Source: a virus
Length of the DNA: 64,000 bases
Direction: 5' to 3' (one strand)
IMG/VR virus record: IMGVR_UViG_3300019762_000006
Coordinates: 1 to 64,000 of that record
Part shown: piece by piece, positions 43,607 through 51,865 of the stretch
Layout of the letters: each line of letters opens with the position of its first letter
How positions within the stretch are numbered: position 1 is the stretch's first letter
Program-made: the position numbers and the translations under genes
Notes under the pieces: generated by a model
Told to the model about the DNA's origin: nothing
Database searches by the model: none
Seen by the model: only the letters and a program-made list of their open reading frames with translations

Positions 43607-43981
43607 TTAAATCCTCCCAATTGAGCGGTAATGTAACAACTCATCCAGTAATTTAGTCCCTAGTTCGCTGTGTGTATATGCTAATGAGTAAGCAACAGAC
43701 TCAATAGCCTTTGGGGACTCTGACAGACGCTCAATAAATTGTTCAGACATACCGTTAGGTTGGTGTGATAACCATTCTGCCACATCATATGCAAAACTAT
43801 CAGTAGATTGTACTAAATTGAGTGCATCCTCGTAAGATACATTAGATAAAGCAAACTGCTCAATAGTTGTGTATTCTGAGTTATCTAATATATGTTCAAT
43901 AAGATCAGATTCATCTACTTCTGAGATAAATCCTCCCTCAAATTCCAATGTCTGTTCATAGTCCTGTATAAATAGGTTCAT
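43607..43981 (-). CDS. hypothetical acidic protein, 124 aa
   Basis: Function not recognised; helical and acidic. Ribosome binding site TTAAGGAATTAAT. A small hairpin at 44022-44035 lies about 45 nt upstream of the start. Confidence 0.6.
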   Translation of the reverse strand: MNLFIQDYEQTLEFEGGFISEVDESDLIEHILDNSEYTTIEQFALSNVSYEDALNLVQSTDSFAYDVAEWLSHQPNGMSEQFIERLSESPKAIESVAYSLAYTHSELGTKLLDELLHYRSIGRI

Positions 43982-44021
43982 ATTAATTCCTTAAAATAAT
44001 AAAATTGGTAACTAAGTACAA

Positions 44022-44035
44022 CCCTCCGTAGAGGG
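44022..44035 (-). other. small GC-rich hairpin upstream of the 124-residue gene
   Basis: CCCTC-CGTA-GAGGG: 5-bp stem, 4-nt loop, about 45 nt upstream of the leftward start codon. Spacing resembles the early hairpins at 1143-3698 but the shared flanking box is missing. Promoter or attenuator; uncertain. Confidence 0.35.
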
Positions 44036-44067
44036 CTGAGTTAATTACGTGTGTATAGTAGTTTCTG

Positions 44068-44259
44068 CTACCACCACCCGAAAACTACTCCTAGTCCGTG
44101 GAACCAGCCTACAGGAGGTACTATTGCACCTGCCACTAGAAGTAGATACTTTTCTGTTTGAAAGCAATATACTAAATGGTATATAAATGGTCCTAGAGCT
44201 GCCAACAGTCCTACAATCCACATACTTATAATAGCTACTAGAGAAGATAAGTTATTCAT
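44068..44259 (-). CDS. membrane protein, 63 aa
   Basis: Two hydrophobic segments (LVAIISMWIVGLLAALGPF and LLLVAGAIVPPVGWFHG). It starts immediately next to the stop of the 152-residue gene upstream. Function unknown. Confidence 0.6.
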   Translation of the reverse strand: MNNLSSLVAIISMWIVGLLAALGPFIYHLVYCFQTEKYLLLVAGAIVPPVGWFHGLGVVFGWW

Positions 44260-44260
44260 A

Positions 44261-44719
44261 TTAATTCCTTTGGTCCAATAATTTTTGCAATTCTGCTTCA
44301 GGTCCTACAAAGCCTTCTGGCTTCATAAGCTTACCTGCAGAATCAACTTGTTTGTTAACTAGCTTAGCATTATTAAACTGCATAACTATGTTAAGTGCTT
44401 TGGTAATTTGCTGTGCATCTAGACCAAGTTTAGCCATAGATCCAATAGCATAAACTACTGCATCACATGCTTTGTCTAGTCTATCTACATCAGATAATTC
44501 ATAATTGTAATTTGCTTGAGATACTATTTCCCTAGAAATCTCTTTTGCATCAGCCACTTCACTTCCCATATTCAACTGCATAGCCAAATAAGGTAAAGTG
44601 TTATGTCCTTCAAGAGCTTCCTCAATTTGAAATGAAGATTCTAAAAAGTCGTCATAGGGTTTCTCTAACAGTCCTGCGTCCTTGTTGTACTTAACTATTG
44701 ATTTAATTGGATTAAGCAT
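44261..44719 (-). CDS. hypothetical helical protein, 152 aa
   Basis: All-helical prediction, no enzyme motif. Its start overlaps the stop of a 13-residue ORF (TAATG). Part of the metabolic/replication leftward operon's distal end. Confidence 0.6.
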   Translation of the reverse strand: MLNPIKSIVKYNKDAGLLEKPYDDFLESSFQIEEALEGHNTLPYLAMQLNMGSEVADAKEISREIVSQANYNYELSDVDRLDKACDAVVYAIGSMAKLGLDAQQITKALNIVMQFNNAKLVNKQVDSAGKLMKPEGFVGPEAELQKLLDQRN

Positions 44720-44760
44720 TACTTTTTACCTGGCTTCTTAGTTTTTGATTTACATGCCAT
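44719..44760 (-). CDS. possible 13-residue basic peptide
   Basis: MACKSKTKKPGKK with ribosome binding site CTAGGAGCTTAAT and TAATG coupling to the next gene. Very short lysine-rich peptides of this sort are seen in marine podoviruses. Real translation is likely, function unknown. Confidence 0.4.
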   Translation of the reverse strand: MACKSKTKKPGKK

Positions 44761-44761
44761 A

Positions 44762-45139
44762 TTAAGCTCCTAGCATTTGTTTAAGTCTTGCTAACTTAAG
44801 CATAGTGTCTGCTTGATCTGGTGTGATGTCTGTGTCTTTAGATAAGGTATTGTTTATAACTTCATCAATTAGCTTTAAGTTGTGACAGTGAATGCAGTAA
44901 TCCTCATCTGGATCTACTTCAGACTCGTCTAAAGACTGTAGATAGTCCTCTGTGATATGAGGTTCACATTCGTATAGCTCAGTTGGATTTACCATAAAGA
45001 ATATAGTACCTTCAGTGTCCTGGATATACTCGTATCCCTCACCGTACGCATACTCTGCGTCTGCTGCAAATAAAATTTGTTGTTTCTTAGTTGCTTCTGG
45101 TCCACCTGAGAATCCAGATGTGTAAATAAATTGTCCCAT
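44762..45139 (-). CDS. hypothetical protein with C-terminal CxxC, 125 aa
   Basis: Mixed alpha/beta N-terminus, acidic middle, a single CIHC near residue 85 and a helical C-terminus. Ribosome binding site AAAAGGAATTTT. A short hairpin lies 30-40 nt upstream. Function not recognised. Confidence 0.6.
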   Translation of the reverse strand: MGQFIYTSGFSGGPEATKKQQILFAADAEYAYGEGYEYIQDTEGTIFFMVNPTELYECEPHITEDYLQSLDESEVDPDEDYCIHCHNLKLIDEVINNTLSKDTDITPDQADTMLKLARLKQMLGA

Positions 45140-45168
45140 AAAATTCCTTTTAAAGTTGGGTTTGGTTC

Positions 45169-45181
45169 TGCACTAAGTGCA
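45169..45181 (-). other. 5-bp/3-nt-loop hairpin in the leader of the 125-residue gene
   Basis: TGCAC-TAA-GTGCA, 5-bp stem and 3-nt loop, about 35 nt before the leftward start codon at 45139. It fits the geometry of the candidate vRNAP promoters but lacks their flanking TATTTwTATTAGAT box. Confidence 0.35.
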
Positions 45182-45352
45182 CTACTCTTCTATCTGTATA
45201 TGTTCAATGTTTCCCAACGGGTACATCTTGGTTAAGGTTCGACTGTTGTGTTGGTCGTCAATGACTACAAGAAAGAAGTTGCTAACAAACTCGTATGATG
45301 TAACATTTGTGTAACACTTCCTATCTTCAGCAAAACTGATCTTTACTACCAT
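45182..45352 (-). CDS. hypothetical protein, 56 aa
   Basis: Begins MVVKISFAEDRKCYTNVTSY and ends MYPLGNIEHIQIEE; predicted all-beta. Ribosome binding site AAAGGAGAATT directly before ATG. It fills the gap between folA and the 125-residue gene. Function unknown. Confidence 0.6.
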   Translation of the reverse strand: MVVKISFAEDRKCYTNVTSYEFVSNFFLVVIDDQHNSRTLTKMYPLGNIEHIQIEE

Positions 45353-45377
45353 AATTCTCCTTTCCTAGCAATTATTG

Positions 45378-45896
45378 CTATGTGATGTTTTCTTTATTTG
45401 CTAGTGTACGTGTATACTTAACATAAGTCCAGTCTGGAGAATTTATACCTTTAGTAATGACTGCTGTGCTATTACGCTCCCACTCAGATCCGATTGTTGG
45501 GAAGTAAGTGTCTGCTTCACCAGTCCAGTCCATATGAGATATATGAAGTTCCTCTGCTAATGGTAAAGCTTGCTCGTAGATTGAGGCTCCACCAATAATG
45601 AATACTTCGTCACAACCGAACCCTTTCGCTTCAGCTATAGCTGCAGTTAAGGAAGGTTTGACAGAATGGGCCAGATTGAATTTAGGATGCCACTTATCTT
45701 GAGATGTAATGACAATATGAGTTCTGTCAGGTAAAATACCGGGTAGTGATTCAAATGTCTTACGTCCCATAATAATTGGTTTGCCTAAAGTAAGTTGCTT
45801 GAAATGTTCCAAGTCCGACTTAGACTTCCAGAGAAGTTGGTTATTCAGTCCTATCTCGTTGTTCTTGCCTATTGCTGCTATTACGTTAATTTTCAT
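45378..45896 (-). CDS. folA: dihydrofolate reductase, 172 aa
   Basis: Regenerates tetrahydrofolate for thymidylate synthesis with NADPH. Motifs: INVIAAIGKNNEIG at the N-terminus; LLWKSKSDLEHFK (substrate helix); IIMGRKTFESLP (cofactor loop); EVFIIGGASIYEQALP near residue 100. Length is typical. It overlaps the preceding 28-residue gene by ATGA and lies in an operon with thymidylate synthase and ribonucleotide reductase, a complete dTTP supply set. Confidence 0.95.
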   Translation of the reverse strand: MKINVIAAIGKNNEIGLNNQLLWKSKSDLEHFKQLTLGKPIIMGRKTFESLPGILPDRTHIVITSQDKWHPKFNLAHSVKPSLTAAIAEAKGFGCDEVFIIGGASIYEQALPLAEELHISHMDWTGEADTYFPTIGSEWERNSTAVITKGINSPDWTYVKYTRTLANKENIT

Positions 45897-45979
45897 AAAT
45901 TAAACTCCTTAGTAAACTTTTCTCTGCTCATCTTAAGACTATCACGTTCCTCTTTAGATTTCTTTGAGAGTTCTTTCAT
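45893..45979 (-). CDS. small basic protein, 28 aa
   Basis: MKELSKKSKEERDSLKMSRE and on; a single charged helix. Ribosome binding site AGGAAAAG, stop overlapping the folA start (ATGA). Could be a regulatory or translational coupling peptide. Confidence 0.45.
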   Translation of the reverse strand: MKELSKKSKEERDSLKMSREKFTKEFNL

Positions 45980-45988
45980 CTTTTCCTG

Positions 45989-46084
45989 TTAAACATACCA
46001 AAAATCCGTACTAACAGAACAATCAGGGATTTTACTGAAATCTGGCAGCGGTTTATAGGAGTCCAGTTTGGAGTCACCACTCAT
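45989..46084 (-). CDS. small protein, 31 aa
   Basis: Begins [20 protein letters not shown]. It overlaps the thyA stop by ATGA and is followed by the 28-residue ORF. Function unknown. Confidence 0.45.
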   Translation of the reverse strand: MSGDSKLDSYKPLPDFSKIPDCSVSTDFWYV

Positions 46085-46980
46085 ACTGCCATCTCCGCTT
46101 TAATAGTAGGATGTGGGTCATATCCAGTAAGTGTGAATGAATCCATAGTGAAGTCGTCAAGACAAGTGATGTTTGGGTCAAGTGTCATAGTTGGTAATGG
46201 TCTAGGCTCTCTGCTGAGCTGTAGCTTACACTGTTCAACATGATTAGAGTAAATGTGCACATCACCGCCCGTGTAGATTAGTTCACCAAGTTTTAGATTA
46301 CATACTTGCGCTACCATCATAGTTAATAATGCGTAACTAGCAAGGTTGTACGGTAAACCTAATAGGACATCAGTTGATCGCATATGAAACATACAGGATA
46401 ACTTACCGTTAACTACATAGAACTGAAACCCATAGTGACATGGGGGTAAAGCCATATCGTCTATTTCTGCTACGTTCCATGCAGATACGATATGTCTGCG
46501 TGAGTCTGGATTGGTCTTGATTGACTCAATAACCTGTGCTATTTGGTCTATATTAAATATCTCAACAGTTTCTCCTTCAACAGCATCAAAACCAATTCTA
46601 ACTTGTGGAGTCTTTCTCCATTGTCTACCATACACAGGACCAAGTTCCTTGACTAAGTCAGTATTCTCGTAGCCTAGGTCTTTTCCTTGAGCGTCTGCAT
46701 TAGCTGTCCAGATAGTTTGCTTACCAATTAATTGCTCTCTTGGTAAACCGTACTGAATCTCTGCTAATCTACGCTCGTCAGTTGAACCTTCTAGGAACCA
46801 CAGTAACTCTGCAATAATGCCTTTAGTGAACATTTTCTTAGTTGTGACTAGTGGAAAACCTTCTGCTAAATTAAATCGCATTTGTGCCCCAAACATAGAT
46901 ATAGTGCCTGTACCAGTTCTGTCAGATTTAACAGTTCCGTGTTCAAGTACTTCTCTAATCAGGTTGTGATATTGTTTCAT
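46081..46980 (-). CDS. thyA: thymidylate synthase, 299 aa
   Basis: Converts dUMP to dTMP using methylene-tetrahydrofolate. Visible: [11 protein letters not shown] (phosphate-binding loop), [10 protein letters not shown], the catalytic cysteine in [12 protein letters not shown] (about residue 180), [12 protein letters not shown] and [12 protein letters not shown]. Full-length ThyA. Ribosome binding site TAAAGGAACAAC. With folA and the nrd genes it boosts nucleotide supply for phage DNA. Confidence 0.97.
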   Translation of the reverse strand: MKQYHNLIREVLEHGTVKSDRTGTGTISMFGAQMRFNLAEGFPLVTTKKMFTKGIIAELLWFLEGSTDERRLAEIQYGLPREQLIGKQTIWTANADAQGKDLGYENTDLVKELGPVYGRQWRKTPQVRIGFDAVEGETVEIFNIDQIAQVIESIKTNPDSRRHIVSAWNVAEIDDMALPPCHYGFQFYVVNGKLSCMFHMRSTDVLLGLPYNLASYALLTMMVAQVCNLKLGELIYTGGDVHIYSNHVEQCKLQLSREPRPLPTMTLDPNITCLDDFTMDSFTLTGYDPHPTIKAEMAV

Positions 46981-47353
46981 GTTGTTCCTTTAAGTTTAGT
47001 TGTCTAATTCTTTCTTGTTCAAAATGTAACAAAAATGCCACATTTGTAATAGCATGAGATAAATGAGTCTTTGAGCTTTCTTTGTCAAATGTTTCGCCTG
47101 AACGATAAGCTTCCAGATGTCTATATAAAGCATCTAGATAGCGCTCTTCTCCGTTATGAATCGTTTGCCAAGAATTTGCCGCATACTTCTCTGCACCAAA
47201 TGTAAGTATATCAGCTATGGCCTTAATGGCTATAGGAGGCACTAAAGAATAGCGTAACTTGCCTGTATCATGTTTGGGAGATATACCTGCGGCGAGTTTC
47301 TCATCTTTACAAAGATGACAAGTTTCCATCGGTTCGCATATACATGTATCCAT
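46955..47353 (-). CDS. dATP/dGTP diphosphohydrolase-type (DUF5664, MazG-like) protein, 132 aa
   Basis: The core matches the family: [14 protein letters not shown] (residues about 28-41), [13 protein letters not shown] (51-63), [16 protein letters not shown] and [16 protein letters not shown]. Members hydrolyse dATP/dGTP or act in nucleotide-pool control of phages. A short extra N-terminus has [12 protein letters not shown], a four-cysteine zinc-type tag that may be separate. It overlaps thyA by 26 nt and abuts nrdB. Confidence 0.72.
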   Translation of the reverse strand: MDTCICEPMETCHLCKDEKLAAGISPKHDTGKLRYSLVPPIAIKAIADILTFGAEKYAANSWQTIHNGEERYLDALYRHLEAYRSGETFDKESSKTHLSHAITNVAFLLHFEQERIRQLNLKEQHETISQPD

Positions 47354-48447
47354 TATAACATACCCTCCCAGTCTTCAGCAGTAACATCAGTATCAACTAC
47401 TCCAAGTAAATAATTACCTGAAGTCTTTTCCTTCTGTGCTGTTTGAATAGAAGAAGGTCTGGTGTACTTATTGGCCCACATACATGGATTAGCAATCTTC
47501 TCTACTATTGGTTCCTGCCCAACTTGAGTCATAACTGAGTGCAAGTTAGAAGTAACATACTGCTTAAGAATCTTGTTGTTTACACCAAGTAACTGTACTT
47601 CATCTGTGTAACAATAGTCAATCCAGTCAAAGTCTGCTTCGAGCGCATCTCGGTAAAGTTGGTCAATAGCAGCTGAGTTCTCGTGGAATATGTAAGCCCA
47701 TTCAGGATCCTTTCGGAGCCTGTTAAGTAAGTTGATAGTCATGGCATAATGCAGATACTCATCTTGTGCTATTTTGCTGATGATATCTGCAGTAACTGAA
47801 AATAGTCCGTTCTCCTTAAAAGCAAAACTAGTAAGGAATGAAGACTTAAACAGTACTGCCTCAAGTATGTTTAATGCAAACAAAGACTTGACAATAGAAA
47901 TTTTATGAGCTTCTATGTCATAATCTGCAGATTGCAACACCATACGTGCATTATGCTGGATAGTATCCTCAAAACATGCAACAATTGACTCAGCTCGTTT
48001 AAGAATTGCTGGGTTAACCATGATATCATCAAAGATGGCTTTAGCATCAACTGGCAATCCTTTAAGGATGTCTGCATAAGACTGTGAGTGAATGTTCTCC
48101 TCAAAGAATGCATGCTGGTACCACCAACTAGCAAGTTGAGGATTAGTTGTGATTGGTATAAATACTTCAGCAACTGATCTAGCAGCAAGAGAGTCCAATA
48201 AAGTTTGGAACTTAAGGTTCTTCATGTAAAGCGCTTTTAAAGCCTGCTCACATCCTACATAGTCCTTACCATCCTTAGATGGTGAGAAATCTCCAGAAAA
48301 CCATATCTTCCCAATAGCATTTGCTGTAGATTTGCTAATGTGTGGTTCGATTGATAAATCCAATCTAGATATATTACGACCAGTACCAAGAAACAAAGGT
48401 TGCTTGGCAAAGTCAATTGGGTTTGGGTTGAATAAGTGGTTACTCAT
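47353..48447 (-). CDS. nrdB: ribonucleotide reductase beta subunit, class Ia, 364 aa
   Basis: Supplies the tyrosyl radical for nucleotide reduction. LKFQTLLDS includes the aspartate iron ligand; ENIHSQSY holds the E-x2-H ligands and the radical tyrosine; later VKSLFALNILEAVLF and QDEYLHYAMTIN carry the second ligand pair. Length and motifs agree with E. coli-type NrdB. Ribosome binding site GGAGTATATTA. nrdA lies upstream with a 95-residue gene between them. Confidence 0.93.
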   Translation of the reverse strand: MSNHLFNPNPIDFAKQPLFLGTGRNISRLDLSIEPHISKSTANAIGKIWFSGDFSPSKDGKDYVGCEQALKALYMKNLKFQTLLDSLAARSVAEVFIPITTNPQLASWWYQHAFFEENIHSQSYADILKGLPVDAKAIFDDIMVNPAILKRAESIVACFEDTIQHNARMVLQSADYDIEAHKISIVKSLFALNILEAVLFKSSFLTSFAFKENGLFSVTADIISKIAQDEYLHYAMTINLLNRLRKDPEWAYIFHENSAAIDQLYRDALEADFDWIDYCYTDEVQLLGVNNKILKQYVTSNLHSVMTQVGQEPIVEKIANPCMWANKYTRPSSIQTAQKEKTSGNYLLGVVDTDVTAEDWEGML

Positions 48448-48727
48448 TAATATACTCCTTCCATAAGTCGGTACTATAAACTACTTTATAGTCATTGCTA
48501 GTGTCTTCTAAAGCCTCAACTTGAAAAGAGTCTGCATCAAACCTAGTTGGATTTGGCCCAGAAGGAACACAGTCTGACATGGCAAGAACCAGGTCTTGAT
48601 CTGACAACGTATCCAAATAGTCTTTAGCAAATCTAACCTCTTCTTCCACTGATAGGTTAGAAGGCATTTCAATATTTACTAATCCTTGTTTAAGAAATCT
48701 AACTGTTCTAAACGCTGCAGCCCCCAT
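48440..48727 (-). CDS. hypothetical protein between nrdA and nrdB, 95 aa
   Basis: Function not recognised. Acidic C-terminus, no cysteine pair that would mark a glutaredoxin. Ribosome binding site GGAGGATGCCAAG; overlaps both nrdA and nrdB, so it is translated with them and may be a small modulator of the reductase. Confidence 0.6.
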   Translation of the reverse strand: MGAAAFRTVRFLKQGLVNIEMPSNLSVEEEVRFAKDYLDTLSDQDLVLAMSDCVPSGPNPTRFDADSFQVEALEDTSNDYKVVYSTDLWKEYINE

Positions 48728-50918
48728 CTTGGCATCCTCCTATTTGTTGTTCCTGTTCATCAGGCAGTTTGGTGTTTTGATAGTATCTACCTTTAAGACC
48801 GTAGTATTTAGCAAAAAATAAATCTGCTATAACATCCTTAGCTCGTACTTTACCATTGTGCCACTCTGGGTTGTAGAAAGTGTTTGCTGAGATGCCCTTA
48901 TCGATCCATTTCTGAGTAACTGCTACATGCTTGATAAATTCCTTGTTAATGTCTCTATCATACACAAAATCATACTTATCGGCTAATCTAGTACAATCTG
49001 GTGCAAATTGTTTATAATTAGTTCCAGATTTGTCCTTGATAGTCAGTAAGTTCCGTATAGGCTCAAGCCCAGTAGTTTGGTTACTTGGTCCTGCTGAGGT
49101 TTCTGCTGGAGGTACCATAGATAAACCTACGTTGTACATTCCAAACTTCTGGATTTGCATGTCAAGCCAATCCCAATCACAATAAGTACTTGGTGTACAC
49201 AACTCGTCCACAGTACGTTTGTACCTATGAATTGGTAACAACTTATTGTGATACTCAAATCCTGGTGCAGCACCTAATTCCTTTGCAAGTTCCATAGACG
49301 CCACATGTAAATAGAATGAAAAATGCTCCATCCATTTGTTGTGAGATTCCAGTGCTTCAGGTTGACCATATCTCCAACCGTTGTTAGCAAGCCAAAATGC
49401 ATGGTTAGACAGGCCAATTCCAATATCACGATAGTGTGCTACATAAGCATTAGCTTGTGATGTTGGGTGAACCTGTCGTTGCATAATATGAGACTGCGCT
49501 CTAACTAGTAAATTAGTTACATGAGGTAAACGCTCTTCAGATACTACACCCTGATTAGCATTACCAAGTACACATACACCAATATCTGGTGAATCTGGTT
49601 TGTAAGTCTGTAAAGGCTCAATACCAGTCATGTATTCGATACATATATTAGCCATAGTAATCGGTCTAGTAATATGAGAATTTGCGTTCATCTCGTCAAT
49701 ATTCATTGGATAGTAAGATGAAGTCTCAGTAGATTCAACAGCAACTAAACGAGTCCAAAAGTCTTGGGCATCAATTTGTGCTGAATAAAGTTCCTGTGCT
49801 TCACATTCTTCGTAATATTCAGTAAATGCTTTAACATCTGCCGAATAGAACAATTCAAGTAGCCTTGGAGCTGCTCTAGTAGAGAATAATGAAATGACTC
49901 CACCAGACTTGGCTCTGTCATAGACCAATTGGTTAAGCTTAATACCATATGATAAATCATTGATTCGGTCCTCAACAGGCATACGTGGTGACTTCAATGC
50001 AAAAATAGATTCGATTTCTGGGTCGAAGAAGTTTACATAACCTGTAGCTGATCCTCTACGCCCATTCTGTGAAGCTTTCTGAATAATTGCGTCTATAGAC
50101 TTTAGAATTGGTAATTTTCCTGAATGCTTAATTTTACCATTCTTTACCAAATCTCCAATAGAGGCTACGTCTGCAATATCATCTCCAACTCCAGCAGAAG
50201 ATACTGTATGAAGCAATAAAGCTCCATCAGTAGCTTCCCAAGAGTCAATGTTATCGCCCATGCGAATTATGATACAAGATGCATAGTCAGTTGAGTCCGT
50301 ACGAAGTGCTCGCATCTCTGGAGAAGGCAAAGTAATTTCGTATGTCGACAATGCATTGTAGTAATCAATAATGTACTGAGTTGGATTAATATGGTAATCT
50401 CTAAATGTATCAATAGCAACTGCCATAAATATAAATTGAGGTGTTTCGTATTTACAAACTCCATAACCGTTAACTAATGCGTCCAGACCTGAACTAGTAA
50501 ATGTAAAATCTCTAGAATGGTCAATAGTTGATTGTAGTGCTTTGTAGTCAATTCTCGGATAATTAAGTACATTGGCTGAATAATGTCCAGCTTGTACTCT
50601 ATCAGCTAAGAAATCGACTAACTGAGGCACATGTACAGAGTTAAATACTCGCTTGTAAAGACGTTGCAGTTTAAGGTTCCTAGCGACTGTATCATAGTTT
50701 GGGTTCCGTAAGTCTGCTAAATCATCACAAGTTTTAATAAATATGTCTGTAATGTAGCTAGTGTGAATACCGTTAAAGAAGTGTAAGTTTGACTGTACTT
50801 CAATATCTGATTGGGAAACTCCGGGTAAATCCCCAATAGCCCACTCAAGACTTGCTGAAGCCTTTGATAGGTCTAGTGGTTCTGAAGTTCCGTCGTGCTT
50901 AATAACGTTAATTTGCAT
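48708..50918 (-). CDS. nrdA: ribonucleotide reductase alpha subunit, class Ia, 736 aa
   Basis: Reduces ribonucleotides to deoxyribonucleotides. N-terminal ATP-cone-type region (INVIKHDGTSEPLDLSK), DYASCIIIRMGDN with an active-site cysteine, GRRGSATGYVNFFDPEIESI, and near the end ANQGVVSEERL followed by VHPTSQANAYVAHYRD. The C-terminus ends in GGCQDGGCSV, the redox cysteine pair. Length is complete. TAATG overlap with the small membrane protein upstream and ribosome binding site AAAGGAGCACTA. Confidence 0.95.
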   Translation of the reverse strand: MQINVIKHDGTSEPLDLSKASASLEWAIGDLPGVSQSDIEVQSNLHFFNGIHTSYITDIFIKTCDDLADLRNPNYDTVARNLKLQRLYKRVFNSVHVPQLVDFLADRVQAGHYSANVLNYPRIDYKALQSTIDHSRDFTFTSSGLDALVNGYGVCKYETPQFIFMAVAIDTFRDYHINPTQYIIDYYNALSTYEITLPSPEMRALRTDSTDYASCIIIRMGDNIDSWEATDGALLLHTVSSAGVGDDIADVASIGDLVKNGKIKHSGKLPILKSIDAIIQKASQNGRRGSATGYVNFFDPEIESIFALKSPRMPVEDRINDLSYGIKLNQLVYDRAKSGGVISLFSTRAAPRLLELFYSADVKAFTEYYEECEAQELYSAQIDAQDFWTRLVAVESTETSSYYPMNIDEMNANSHITRPITMANICIEYMTGIEPLQTYKPDSPDIGVCVLGNANQGVVSEERLPHVTNLLVRAQSHIMQRQVHPTSQANAYVAHYRDIGIGLSNHAFWLANNGWRYGQPEALESHNKWMEHFSFYLHVASMELAKELGAAPGFEYHNKLLPIHRYKRTVDELCTPSTYCDWDWLDMQIQKFGMYNVGLSMVPPAETSAGPSNQTTGLEPIRNLLTIKDKSGTNYKQFAPDCTRLADKYDFVYDRDINKEFIKHVAVTQKWIDKGISANTFYNPEWHNGKVRAKDVIADLFFAKYYGLKGRYYQNTKLPDEQEQQIGGCQDGGCSV

Positions 50919-51082
50919 TAGTGCTCCTTTGGCTTAATAAATGAAATCCCCAATAGTACTACAATAGCTACATAAGGATAAAATGTTTCAGCACTTACAG
51001 CATACCCTATTAGGATACCATTAACAAAATCATATCTGTTGTATGATATCTCGGATAAATAGGAGTGTAACTTAGAAAACAT
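50918..51082 (-). CDS. small membrane protein, 54 aa
   Basis: Begins MFSKLHSYLSEISYNRYDF; a hydrophobic segment (YVAIVVLLGISFI) near the C-terminus. Its start overlaps the HU-like stop (TAATG) and its stop overlaps the nrdA start (TAATG), so it is coupled on both sides. Function unknown. Confidence 0.5.
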   Translation of the reverse strand: MFSKLHSYLSEISYNRYDFVNGILIGYAVSAETFYPYVAIVVLLGISFIKPKEH

Positions 51083-51345
51083 TACTGATTTAAAGCACGT
51101 TTGAAGGGTGCTGAAATGCTGAACTTAACTAAGTTAGTTGAATAAGGCTTACCAGTTGTTGGTGCTAAACCAGATCTTTTAGTTGGTTTAAATGTTCCGA
51201 AATCAGTACCTAATGATACTTCGTTACCTGCTACTAATTCGGCTTTAATAATATCCTTAATTCCGTCAAGAATTCTGTTTGCTGCTGCTTTGCTACCTAC
51301 TTCGTTGTGGTTTGCAAGTTCTTCAATAAATTGTTGTTTAGTCAT
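51082..51345 (-). CDS. HU/IHF-type DNA-bending protein, 87 aa
   Basis: Histone-like fold: MTKQQFIEELANH helix, RILDGIKDIIKAELVAGNEV, then the DNA-contacting arm LGTDFGTFKPTKR and the C-terminal FKRALNQ. Length is normal for the family. It is probably used to bend or compact phage DNA, in replication or packaging. It lies upstream of the nrd operon in the same transcription direction. Confidence 0.88.
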   Translation of the reverse strand: MTKQQFIEELANHNEVGSKAAANRILDGIKDIIKAELVAGNEVSLGTDFGTFKPTKRSGLAPTTGKPYSTNLVKFSISAPFKRALNQ

Positions 51346-51394
51346 ATTTGACTCCTTTAAATTAGATCTAGTTTTATGACATAGTGGTCAAATA

Positions 51395-51862
51395 TTATTG
51401 CTGATATATAAAGTAGTCAGTTCCGTTAATAGTTTCTTGGTATTCGTCTCCATTACAACGGTTTAAGGCGTAACCTCTACCGTCCTGAGAGTAGTATGAT
51501 ACACAGGCATCAATATCAAAGTATTGTCTATAATACGCGGGTATTTCTGTTAGTACTATATCATTTACATAGGCAATATAATATTCTTCTGTGGCTTCGT
51601 CTGCTTCATCATCAGTTAGTACTAAATAATTCTCTGATTCGTAGTCAGATAAACAGTCCTCGTAATGTTCTCCCGTGTGTTCCATAAGTGCGAATACTTT
51701 CTCTGTGTCTTCATCTAAAGATTCCAGTATATTGCTCTCATAAAATCCTGCTAATCTTGTGTCATTATTCATAGATTCTGTAGCTTCTCGCATTTGCCAT
51801 ACAAAGAACTCTTCATGCAGTTCTAGTTCTGTTATAATGCTTTCAATTTGTTCTGTCGTCAT
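51395..51862 (-). CDS. very acidic protein, possible DNA-mimic/anti-restriction type, 155 aa
   Basis: Strongly acidic throughout (many Asp/Glu, few Lys/Arg), with a mid-region ESENYLVLTDDEADEATEEY and a C-terminal IPAYYRQYFDIDACV. The latter faintly recalls the YFDI/YFDY ending of ArdA-type DNA-mimic proteins. Ribosome binding site CCGAAGGAATAAT. No catalytic motif. A DNA mimic that blocks restriction or nuclease enzymes is a reasonable but unproven suggestion. Confidence 0.5.
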   Translation of the reverse strand: MTTEQIESIITELELHEEFFVWQMREATESMNNDTRLAGFYESNILESLDEDTEKVFALMEHTGEHYEDCLSDYESENYLVLTDDEADEATEEYYIAYVNDIVLTEIPAYYRQYFDIDACVSYYSQDGRGYALNRCNGDEYQETINGTDYFIYQQ

Positions 51863-51865
51863 ATA

